This document shows positions 24,917 through 32,537 of a stretch of DNA of 64,000 nucleotides, in pieces. The translations under genes and the position numbers were made by a program. The stretch's first letter is position 1. The number at the start of each line of letters is the position of its first letter. This DNA is from JANPPS01 sp964242575 (GTDB lineage Bacteria; Pseudomonadota; Alphaproteobacteria; Acetobacterales; Acetobacteraceae): contig CAXTCN010000013.1 of NCBI GenBank assembly GCA_964242575.1, forward strand, positions 1-64,000. The letters are read 5' to 3'. The notes beneath the pieces are model-generated. The model saw only the letters and a list, made by a program, of their open reading frames with translations. It had not been told where the DNA came from and ran no database searches.

Positions 24917-25582
24917 GTGGCTGCACGCCCGTTGACGCCGCGCGGCCGTGGTCCGCAGCAGGCCGCGCCGCCGCAGGCCCCTTCCCCTGCCCCACAGTCC
25001 GGCATGGGGCTGCACACGGCCGAAGGTGCGCGCAAGTACCTCACCGCCGGCGAGCGGGACGCCTTTCTGCGTGAGGCCGAGCTGGCCGACCGTTCGGTGC
25101 GGACCCTGTGCATGACGCTGGCGTTTGCCGGGTGCCGGCTGTCCGAGGCGCTGGCGCTCACCGCCGACCGTGTGGACCTGGCCGTCGGGGTGCTGGTGAT
25201 CGAGAGCCTGAAGAAGCGCCGCACCGGCGTTTACCGCACTGTACCGGTGCCCCCTGCCCTGCTCGACGCGCTCGACATGGTGCACGGTGTGCGCGAGCTT
25301 CAACGCCATCGTGGCAAAGGCCGCGGCGAACGGCTGTGGCCCTGGAGCCGGATGACCGGCTGGCGAGCGGTGCACGGCGTCATGCGTAGCGCCCGGCTCG
25401 ACGGCCCGCACGCCTCCCCCAAAGGGCTGCGGCACGGCTTCGGGGTGGCCGCCGTCACCGCCGGCATCCCGCTCAACCTGGTGCAGAAATGGCTCGGACA
25501 CGCCCAGCTCACCACCACCGCCATCTACGCCAACGCCGTTGGCGCCGAAGAGAAGGACATCGCGCGCCGTATGTGGGGTTAG
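24917..25582 (+). CDS. Tyrosine recombinase (plasmid or island integrase type)
   Basis: This 221-aa protein is essentially the catalytic domain alone. Visible active-site residues are Arg74 in GCRLSEAL, Lys99/100 in IESLKKRR, Arg172 in KGLRHGF (with Lys where the first His of HxxR usually is), His195 in WLGHAQLTTTAIY and the nucleophile Tyr204. Its small size and its position beside parA and repA suit a plasmid multimer resolvase or a small integrase. The GTG start is uncertain; ATG at 25004 is possible. Its N-terminal core-binding domain looks short. Confidence 0.82.
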   Translation: MAARPLTPRGRGPQQAAPPQAPSPAPQSGMGLHTAEGARKYLTAGERDAFLREAELADRSVRTLCMTLAFAGCRLSEALALTADRVDLAVGVLVIESLKKRRTGVYRTVPVPPALLDALDMVHGVRELQRHRGKGRGERLWPWSRMTGWRAVHGVMRSARLDGPHASPKGLRHGFGVAAVTAGIPLNLVQKWLGHAQLTTTAIYANAVGAEEKDIARRMWG

Positions 25583-25613
25583 CCCCGCAAACGATCCGTA
25601 GAGTGACCATAGC

Positions 25614-25702
25614 GTCATATGACATGGTGGCCTTTTTGCATTTTGACCAGATGACCAATATGCGCTAAGGTCGCATGATCATATCATCAAGAGGCCACCA
25701 TG
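25614..25702 (+). promoter_or_regulatory. par operon promoter flanked by an inverted repeat
   Basis: TTGACC (25643-25648) and TAAGGT (25666-25671) are 17 bp apart and could be the parA promoter. CATGGTGGCCT (25623-25633) and AGGCCACCATG (25692-25702) form an 11-bp inverted repeat whose right arm covers the ribosome site and start codon of parA, so the message could fold on itself or bind a repressor. The palindrome GTCATATGAC lies at 25614-25623 and recurs at 26341-26350 inside parA, so it may be part of the partition site. Confidence 0.5.
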
Positions 25703-26455
25703 CTCGTCGTCAGTGTCCTGGCTCGGAAGGGCGGAACGGGAAAGAGCACCGCCGTGCGTTGCCTGGCTGTCGAGGCTTTAAAGGCAGGGTACCGGGTAGT
25801 GGTCATTGACGTCGACCCGCAGCAGACATGCCACCGCTGGGGGCAGCGCCGCACAGCCGTAGGGATCCCTGTCCCGCTGGTCGTTGTCCCGGGCCCCGGT
25901 GGGCTTGCCGCCCAGATCGAGGGCTACCGCGCGCAGGGGGTAGACCTCATATTGGTGGATACGCCTCCGACCGCTACCCCGGTCGTTAACGCGGCCTTGG
26001 ACTTCTCCACCGCCGCCTTGGTGGTCACACGACCGAACCCCGAAGATCTCGAGAGCGTCCAGGAGAGCTTGCGGGTGGCGGGGGCCCAGAAACGCCGGAC
26101 CGGCGTCGTCCTGTGGCAGTCCCCGCCGGACAAGCGCGTCCGTGCCGCGGCGCTTGCCCGCGAGGCGCTTGAGGCGATGGGGGGGGACGTCTGCCCGACC
26201 GCAATCTCCGCATCCATCAGCTATCCCTATGCCTACGCTGAGGGTCTCACGCCACAGGAGCGCGAGCCGGAAGGCAGGGCTCGTGCCGAGCTCGCGGAGG
26301 TATGGGGATGGCTACAGCGTTCTGGCATTGTGGCCACTAGGTCATATGACACAAAGGCCAAAGCGCTTATAGACCAGCAGGCTGTGGCGTCGGCGGACAC
26401 AAAGGCCAAGCGGTCGCGCGGCAAGGCTGCCTTCAAAACTGAGGTGACCGCATGA
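25700..26455 (+). CDS. parA: ParA-family partition ATPase
   Basis: This 251-aa protein has the deviant Walker A ARKGGTGKST (residues 8-17), the Walker A' VVVIDVDPQQTCHRW and Walker B LILVDTPPT. ParA ATPases pull plasmid copies apart along the nucleoid. It lacks an N-terminal DNA-binding domain, so it is the small type Ib kind, usually paired with a ParG/RHH protein. That fits the next gene, which overlaps it by 4 bp. The C-terminal tail is lysine-rich. Together with repA and iterons it marks this stretch as plasmid-derived. Confidence 0.88.
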   Translation: MLVVSVLARKGGTGKSTAVRCLAVEALKAGYRVVVIDVDPQQTCHRWGQRRTAVGIPVPLVVVPGPGGLAAQIEGYRAQGVDLILVDTPPTATPVVNAALDFSTAALVVTRPNPEDLESVQESLRVAGAQKRRTGVVLWQSPPDKRVRAAALAREALEAMGGDVCPTAISASISYPYAYAEGLTPQEREPEGRARAELAEVWGWLQRSGIVATRSYDTKAKALIDQQAVASADTKAKRSRGKAAFKTEVTA

Positions 26456-26802
26456 GCAAGCGTCCTGGAGCGCCCGTTTCCTACGCTGCCTCCTTGACGG
26501 TCAAGCCGGCTCAGCCTTCGCCAGTCGCACCGTCGGCGTCCTCAACAGCTACGCGTCGTCACGTCGAAGAGTTTGAGGTCGTACAGGGGAGGGGGCGGCG
26601 ACCTCTTGAAGATGCAGCGGACCCATCGGTGGTCTACCTGCATCCGGCCGGGAAGAAGGCCTTGCGCCTTTACGCCGTCGAGCGCGGCGTGAAAGTCCAC
26701 GACCTCCTCCTCGAGGCCATTGAGACCTGGGCGGCTGGGAATGGGCTGTCAGGCCCTTGGAGAGTACCATCCTCCGGTCCTCCGCGGCGCCGACGAGGGT
26801 AA
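26452..26802 (+). CDS. ParG-like partition partner, ribbon-helix-helix candidate
   Basis: This 116-aa protein overlaps parA by 4 bp. The first half is low-complexity and serine/alanine-rich. The second half, VVYLHPAGKKALRLYAVERGVKVHDLLLEAIETWAAGNG, has the strand-helix-helix pattern of RHH DNA-binding proteins. In type Ib systems such proteins bind the centromere and stimulate ParA through a flexible N-terminus. The call depends on context and pattern, as similarity is weak. Confidence 0.6.
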   Translation: MSKRPGAPVSYAASLTVKPAQPSPVAPSASSTATRRHVEEFEVVQGRGRRPLEDAADPSVVYLHPAGKKALRLYAVERGVKVHDLLLEAIETWAAGNGLSGPWRVPSSGPPRRRRG

Positions 26803-26978
26803 AATATGAAAGAAGCATACGCCATTCGCCATGTGACGATATGGCCCTTGCCACTCCGTTGTCGGTTCAATGGCCTGCAAATCACATTCGGTCTGGGCAA
26901 CCTGATTTGCCTTTAGGCACATCCTTCTCGAGGGGAAATTGTCATGCCCGAGAATCACAACATCGTGAGTGACTGGCT

Positions 26979-27199
26979 CAAGTTATCCCCACTCTCCCTT
27001 GGGGGTTTACTGACGTGAAGAGGCTATGGACCGGATTGTCCACAGGGCGGAGTGGTTATCCCCGGGGGTTTACTGACGTCGAGTTGGGGGTCTACTGACA
27101 CTGAGGGGCTGAAAGCCGAGTTATCCCCGGGGGTTTACCGACGAAGCTACTAATAAGAACAACTATCTTTCTTGCTACTAGCTGCGTCGGTAAACCCCC
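26979..27199. other. Iteron-type plasmid replication origin
   Basis: Four direct copies of GGGGGTTTACTGACGT-like iterons lie at 27001, 27064, 27086 (GGGGGTCTACTGACAC) and 27129 (GGGGGTTTACCGACG), and one inverted copy lies at 27185-27199. TTGTCCACA at 27036-27044 is a near-consensus DnaA box, and TTATCCCC occurs three times. An AT-rich stretch (27145-27184) could be the melting region. RepA, encoded 60 bp downstream, is expected to bind the iterons. A sixth, inverted copy (28202-28217) lies just after repA. Confidence 0.85.
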
Positions 27200-27258
27200 A
27201 ACTTGACGTCCTCCATTTTGCTCTCTCATTGTCTGGATCGAGCTAGAGAATTGGACCG

Positions 27259-28197
27259 ATGGGAGAGATTCACGAACTGGTCATTCGCCACGGCCAGAAA
27301 GCCGCCAGGGAACTGGTAGCCCCGAACCGCCGCGCGCTCGTCGATATTGCGGCCGAGGTGATGGCTGACGAAGCCCGGCGAATGGGCATCACCTACTCGG
27401 GATTTTGCTTAACGGGATTTCCACACAAAAAGCTGGCCGATGCGACTCCTTGGGAAAAGACCGGTCACAACGTCACGCTCCTAGTGGAGCCGGGCAGGCT
27501 TAAGACAGGCGAGGGTCCATCAGTCCTTTTCGGAGTGCCATATGGCGCTCGGGCGCGGATCATCATGATCTATCTTCAGACTCAGGCGTTAAGGTCCGGC
27601 GGCCGTAAAGTGTTACTGGGCAGATCCATGCACGACTGGATGCTACGCATGGGGTTGTCGCACGGGGGCGAGACAGCCCGCGCGTTACGCGACCAAGCAC
27701 GACGGATTTCGGCGTGCAATATTAAGTTCTTCTGGTCATCCACGGATAATGCTGGGCGCCGCGGTGACGGGTTCCATCGGGGCGGCATCTTGGATGATGG
27801 GTTTTTCTTTCGGGACGGGGACAAGGGGGACGAGCGCCAGGGCGCGTTATTCGAGGACGAGGTAACGCTAGACGCGGCGTTCTACGACGCGCTGAGGCAG
27901 CATCCGGTCCCGTTGCTCGAGAGCGCGGTGAGGCTCCTGAAAGAGAAGTCGCTCGCCCTCGACCTCTACGTCTGGCTTGCCTACCGCCTGCACTCGCTCA
28001 AGCAGCCAACGACGGTGAGTTGGGCCTCGCTCTTCGCGCAGTTCGGAGGTGGCTTCAAACTCATCAGACAGTTTAAGCCGTACTTCGTCGAGGCACTGTC
28101 TGCAGCTGTGGCCGCCTACCCAGACGCAAGGATAGGAGTCGAGGCGGAAGGCATCATCATGCACCCTTCACGGCCGCCGATTGGGAAGGCAGTTTGA
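27259..28197 (+). CDS. repA: Plasmid replication initiator RepA
   Basis: This 312-aa protein resembles the RepA_C-type initiators of alphaproteobacterial plasmids: GFPHKKLADATPWEKTGHNVTLLVEPGRL, LFGVPYGARARIIMIYLQTQALRSGGRKVLLGRSMHDWMLRMGL. The N-terminal winged-helix binds iterons and opens the origin. An iteron-rich origin directly upstream and an inverted iteron just after the stop support this. The start ATG 27259 has GGAGAG-like context and comes soon after the last iteron. The gene is intact, so the integrated replicon may still be able to fire. Confidence 0.85.
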   Translation: MGEIHELVIRHGQKAARELVAPNRRALVDIAAEVMADEARRMGITYSGFCLTGFPHKKLADATPWEKTGHNVTLLVEPGRLKTGEGPSVLFGVPYGARARIIMIYLQTQALRSGGRKVLLGRSMHDWMLRMGLSHGGETARALRDQARRISACNIKFFWSSTDNAGRRGDGFHRGGILDDGFFFRDGDKGDERQGALFEDEVTLDAAFYDALRQHPVPLLESAVRLLKEKSLALDLYVWLAYRLHSLKQPTTVSWASLFAQFGGGFKLIRQFKPYFVEALSAAVAAYPDARIGVEAEGIIMHPSRPPIGKAV

Positions 28198-28201
28198 GAA
28201 G

Positions 28202-28217
28202 GCGTCAGTAGACCCCC
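28202..28217 (-). repeat. Outlying inverted iteron after repA
   Basis: GCGTCAGTAGACCCCC is the reverse complement of GGGGGTCTACTGACGC, matching the iteron at 27086. It sits 4 bp after the repA stop. It may take part in copy control (handcuffing) or be a leftover of a duplicated origin. Confidence 0.65.
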
Positions 28218-28338
28218 ACGCCTCCTTGCTCCCAAGAAACTACGCAAGTCCAGGCGGTCCTGATCCACGCTGAGGCAGGGTTTGCGGCGTCAACATATGC
28301 TTTTCAGACTCAATTGTCCGCCCGAGGAAGAAACTTCC

Positions 28339-30578
28339 ATGCGCAATCATGTTCTTAGCCTGACCCTCGCCGGGCTCCTCGGCATCACGCGGCTGGCCAC
28401 CGCGGAAGTAACGAGGGCATGACCGCATTGGCCGGAAAACCCGGGTCAGCTGCAAAAGTCACAACATTTATAGAGCATTAGGCGCCTGCTACTCTGCCTC
28501 CCTACCAGTGAGCACTAGCGACCGTACACTTACCTCTAGGTTCGTGCACAGCCGTGGCCAGCCCGGAAACAGCCCGGAAATGCTGGGTCCAATGCGGCCC
28601 AAATCCGAGGGGTTTAGTGCACAGCCCCCGGACCAGCCGCTCAACCCAGCACTAACCCGGGTTTTCCGGCCAATGCGGTCGCGCCCTCTAACCCGCTTCG
28701 AGGCTGCTGGCCCACCGCAGCCAGCCTTTGCGGCTCAGGAGTTCGGTGCAGCCGGCCGTTACGAGAAGCTAGTAGCGCGCGCCACCCTCGCCCTTGATCC
28801 CGCGGACCCGCGCAACGCCATCATCACGGACCTGGCGCTGGCGCCGCGCAACACTGAGGGCCGGGTCGAGGCGGTGGCCGAGGTGGTGATCCTGCGTCCG
28901 GCCCAGCCGTTCCGCGGCAATGGCACGATGCTGGTGGAGGTGCCAAATCGCGGGCGGGACTTGATGGGGCAACTCTACAACGACGGCACGGCAAACGGGC
29001 TGCTGCAGGGCCGCGACCCCGGCAACGGCTTCCTGCTGCGGCAGGGATACACACTGGTCTGGATCGGCTGGCAGGCCGACATCCCGCCCGGCGAGGGCAG
29101 GGGTGCCGGGCTTCGGTTGGAGGCACCCTTGGTGCCGAACGTCACCGGCCTGTCGCGCGAGGAGTTCCTGTTCGACAACGCCACCAACCCGGTAACCGTG
29201 CCGCTGACCTATCCGGCAGCGAACGAGCAGGGCGCCACCCTGACCGTGCGCGGCCGAGCCGGAGACCAGCGGCAGACCCCGCCCGACCTGCGGTTTCGTT
29301 TCCTCGATGCAAAGCAGATCGAGATCACCCGTCCCGTCGGCTTCGACGCTGGTGCGCTGTATGAGCTTGTCTACACCGCCCGGGACCCGACGATGCAGGG
29401 CATGGCCTTCGCCGCTGTGCGCGACGTGGCAACTTTCCTACGGCGGGAACGCGGCAGCGCCAACCCGCTAGCAGTGAACGGCCGGCCGACGGTTGACCGC
29501 GCCATGCTGCACGGCATCTCGCAATCCGGCCGCTTCGTGCGCGACTACCTTTACCTGGGCTTCAACGAGGACGAGCGCGGCCGTCAGGTCTACGACGCGA
29601 TGCTGCCGCATATCCCCGGCACGCGCCGCACCTTTACCAACGCCCGCTTCGCGCAGCCGGGCCGCAACCCGACGCCGCATGCCGACACGCTGTATCCCGC
29701 AGACCAGTTTCCGTTCACCTACGCGGTGACGGCGGACCACCTGACTGGCCGCCGCGACGGACTGCTGCTGCGCTGCCGGCTTGGCAACACGTGTCCGCGC
29801 ATCTTGGAGACCAACAGCGAATACGAGTTCTGGGGCGCGCGGGCTTCGCTGTTGGTGACCGACACCCAAGGCAACCACCTGGATCTGCCGCCCGAGGTGC
29901 GCGCCTACGCCTTATCCGGCCACCCGCACTTCGCTGCGGCCAACGCTGTGGCCGAGCGTATCGACCGCTGCGCACTCCCGGTGAACCCGCTGCATGCCGG
30001 GGCGCCGATGCGTGCCTTGCTGGTGGCGATGGAGGGATGGATGCGGGACGGGGTGGAGCCGCCGGCCAGTCGCTTTCCGATGCGCAGCCAGGGCACGTTG
30101 GTGCCAGCCGCGGCGCTTTATCCGGAAATCCCGAGCCTCGGCTACCGCGGTGCCCTTGGCCCGGCGCAACTACCCGACAACAACGTGGTGCCACCGGCGG
30201 TGCGGGGGGAGTATGTCGTGCTATGTACCGCGGGTGGATGCCGACGCTAACGCCATCGGTGGGCTGCGCGGCGCGGCGATCGAGGTGCCCAAGGCCACCT
30301 ATACCGGCTGGAACCCTCGCGCCGAGGGCTTCGCGCCCGGCCAACTTTGTTACAACACCGGCGCTGTGCTGCCGTTCGTTGCGACCAAGGCCGAGCGCGA
30401 GGCGGCGCGCGACCCGAGGCTTTCGCTCGAGGAGCGCTATGCCGCGCCGGCAGCCTACGTGACAGCGGTTAGGGCAGCGGCCGAACGCCTGGCCGCGGAA
30501 CGGCTGTTGCTGGCTGAGGATGTCGAGGCTATCACGACCGCCGCAGCGGCGGACCGGCTGGCGCGGCTGCGGCAGTGA
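28339..30578 (+). pseudogene. Secreted alpha/beta-hydrolase-domain protein, split by a MITE and a frameshift
   Basis: The gene begins at ATG 28339, behind GAGGAAG, with a signal peptide (MRNHVLSLTLAGLLGITRLATAEV). A 276-bp element then interrupts it. The body resumes at 28689 (TRFEAAG...EFGAAGRYEKLVARATLALDPADPRNA) and runs with good family similarity to the large secreted abhydrolase proteins. The nucleophile elbow is GISQSGRFVRDYLYLGFNEDE. At about 30223 one extra base shifts the frame, giving a stop at 30250. The conserved end VDADANAIGGLRG...DRLARLRQ continues in another frame to 30578. Removing the element and one base restores the full protein, so this is a recently broken gene. Confidence 0.85.
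28413..28688. mobile_element. 276-bp MITE with 34-bp terminal inverted repeats
   Basis: The left end starts GAGGGCATGACCGCATTGG and the right end reads CCAATGCGGTCGCGCCCTC. The 34-bp ends pair at 32 positions (28413-28446 with 28655-28688). Both flanks carry TAAC (28409-28412 and 28689-28692), a 4-bp target duplication. Precise removal joins GAA-GTA-ACC-CGC-TTC-GAG in frame (E-V-T-R-F-E). It has no transposase, so it must have been moved by a full-length relative elsewhere. The GAG end and 4-bp duplication recall IS5-type elements, but I cannot assign the family. Confidence 0.88.
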
Positions 30579-30620
30579 CGGGCAGGGCACCCCAATCGGG
30601 GTCACTCCATAAAACAGGGT

Positions 30621-30723
30621 CTTGGGCACTTTTGGTGAATGCACGTCAGGCGTGCGGCGCAAGTGCCGGTCAGCTCCTGACTTTCCGGTAGCAGTCGGTG
30701 GCACTTCACCAAAAGTGCCCAAG
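30621..30723. repeat. Long inverted repeat (19-bp arms) after the hydrolase gene
   Basis: CTTGGGCACTTTTGGTGAA (30621-30639) and its exact reverse complement (30705-30723) enclose 65 bp. It lies in the 256-bp gap between the broken hydrolase and the ParD-like gene. It could be a small MITE or a stable RNA hairpin that acts as a terminator. No target duplication is evident. Confidence 0.7.
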
Positions 30724-30834
30724 GCTCGGTTCTATATCGTGACCTCTGCTTGCCTTGTTCTTGTTTCGCCCCAGTTGCCGAATCGTCTCGTCTTCTGTGA
30801 CACAACTCTGACGCCCGGTGTTCGGAGTTGCCCC

Positions 30835-31035
30835 ATGCCGAGTCAGACCGTCAAGCTTACCGACCGCCTCAACGCCTACATCGACGAAGCTGTCGCGGCT
30901 GGCCGCTACGCAGACGCCAGTGAGGTCATCCGCGAGGGCCTTCGCCTCCTGGCCTTGCGCGATTGGGAGGACGGCACCGCCCCAGCTTCTGCTCCCGTCC
31001 CCGCCGGCGCCACCGCCCCCCGCAAAGCCGCCTGA
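30835..31035 (+). CDS. ParD-like ribbon-helix-helix antitoxin
   Basis: This 66-aa protein, MPSQTVKLTDRLNAYIDEAVAAGRYADASEVIREGLRLLALRDWEDG..., has the RHH fold of ParD/CopG antitoxins (strand TVKLTDRL, helices AYIDEAVAAGRY and ASEVIREGLRLLA). The tail is alanine/proline-rich instead of the usual toxin-binding helix. A ParE toxin normally follows, but the next 260 bp contain no ParE-like frame, so the toxin is missing. It is another solitary antitoxin in this window. Confidence 0.72.
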   Translation: MPSQTVKLTDRLNAYIDEAVAAGRYADASEVIREGLRLLALRDWEDGTAPASAPVPAGATAPRKAA

Positions 31036-31298
31036 TACTGCCCTGCCGTTCCTCGCGGTGGTGGTGGCAGTCAAGCACGTCGCCAAGGCGATCCCAGGCA
31101 CCGGCGTCGTTGCGGTCTGGCTCTACCTCCTCGCCGGCGTCACCGCCGAGGCTTGCTGCCCGATGCCAGGCTGAGCGATGCGGTATCCGATACGAATGCC
31201 AAGGCAGGCCATGGTCCAATAGACAGGACGTGCCAACCATTGTGGTTCGCGAACCCCATGCATATCCTCGGCCAAAAGACGGTCGGAGGAAACGAACC
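31036..31298. other. Gap after the ParD-like gene, no toxin found
   Basis: No ParE-like or other convincing gene is seen. A GGAGGA ribosome site for the next gene lies near 31285-31291. Confidence 0.4.
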
Positions 31299-32276
31299 AT
31301 GCTGCAACTTACCCGCCGAAGCCTCGGACTGGGCACCGCCTTGGCCCTGACGCTCGTTGCCGCCCAGCCCGTCCTCGCGCAACCCGTCTCAACCTCGCCA
31401 AATGCCCCGGCGGCCCTCACATCTGCCGCGCCGCTGCCATATGCCGCGCCTGAGATGGTCGGCATGTCGGCCGAACGGCTGAGCCGCATCAACGCGGCGC
31501 TGCGGGCCGAGGTCGATCGCGAGCAGATCGCCGGTGCCGTCATCGCCGTCGCACGGCGTGGCCGGCTCGTGCACTACCAGGCTATTGGCTACCTGGACCG
31601 CGAGCGCGGCACGCCGATGACCACCGACGCTATCTTTACCATCGCCTCGATGACCAAGCCATTTGCCGGCGTGACCACGCTGATGCTGATGGAGGAGGGC
31701 AAGCTGGCGCTTGGCGACCCGGTCGAGCGTTTTCTGCCACAGCTTGGCAACCGCCGCGTCGCCGTGCTCACCGACGCCCAGCGCCCCGGGCGGGACGAGG
31801 GGTTGATCGAGACAGTGCCGGCGCAGCGCCCGGTCACCATTCAGGACCTGCTGCGTTATACCTCGGGCTTGACCTATGGCGGGGTCACGCCATAGGACGG
31901 GCACGATTGCACGGTTGGTGGAACGGGTCAGGAACATTGGCACTGGGTGGGTTGTCCCAATTGATCTAGAACCGTCCGATCAACAGCAACCCTTTGATTC
32001 TGCTGAGGACTGTATCGACCCAAACAGACCTTAGTTCAATTGGGACAGAGGTTAGAAATCACGCTTTAAACGGAACGAACAACGGAATTCACTAGCCATT
32101 TGAATAGCTTACACTACGAACCGTGCTATCCTGCCCGTTCTATGGCGTGGCCCCTATGGCGGGCGCGGCACGACGGCGCTGCACTGCCAATATCCGCTCT
32201 CTTCCAACTGGAGCGGAACCAACCTGACCGCCGAGCAGCTCATCGAGCGCCTTGCCGGCCTGCCGCTGCACTACCA
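31299..32276 (+). pseudogene. Beta-lactamase-like serine hydrolase (class C/esterase), broken twice by inserted elements
   Basis: The start MLQLTRRSLGLGTALALTLVAAQPVLAQ is a clear signal peptide. The catalytic SxxK is in IASMTKPF. The frame is intact to TSGLTYGG (31881), then stops inside a 272-bp element. The coding sequence resumes at 32162 (RGTTALHCQYPLSSNWSGTNLTAEQLIERLAGLPLHYQ) and is cut again at 32277 by another inverted-repeat element. About half of the protein, including the YxN motif, is lost. Members of this family are serine esterases or peptidases in the periplasm. Confidence 0.82.
31882..32153. mobile_element. 272-bp MITE with an 8-bp target duplication
   Basis: The left end starts GGGTCACGCCATAGGACGGG and the right end, reversed, starts GGGCCACGCCATAGAACGGG. 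About 33 terminal bases pair with four mismatches. CTATGGCG flanks both sides (31874-31881 and 32154-32161). Removing the element and one copy of the duplication rejoins LTYGG-RGTTALH in the serine hydrolase. No ORF for a transposase is present. Inside, TGTCCCAATTGA (31953) and its complement (32036) form a second inverted pair. Confidence 0.88.
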
Positions 32277-32537
32277 GGCCCACTGGCAGCATCCGTGCGG
32301 AGATTTACGGTAAGGGCCTGAGTGGCGGCGTGTAGGCTGGCGGCGGTTGCTGGTTTACGACAACCACCTGATTGTCGTGAGTGGCGGCTTTCCAAGCCGA
32401 ACAAGGCACTTTGCCCACGATAATCCCGTAACAATCAACCCACGGTCATCCCTCCATGCCCGATGTTGTCGCGGGTGAACGCTCCTGAGTGGACATTGCG
32501 GCTGGCTGAGCACCGCGCCGATAGCGAGCCCTACGCC

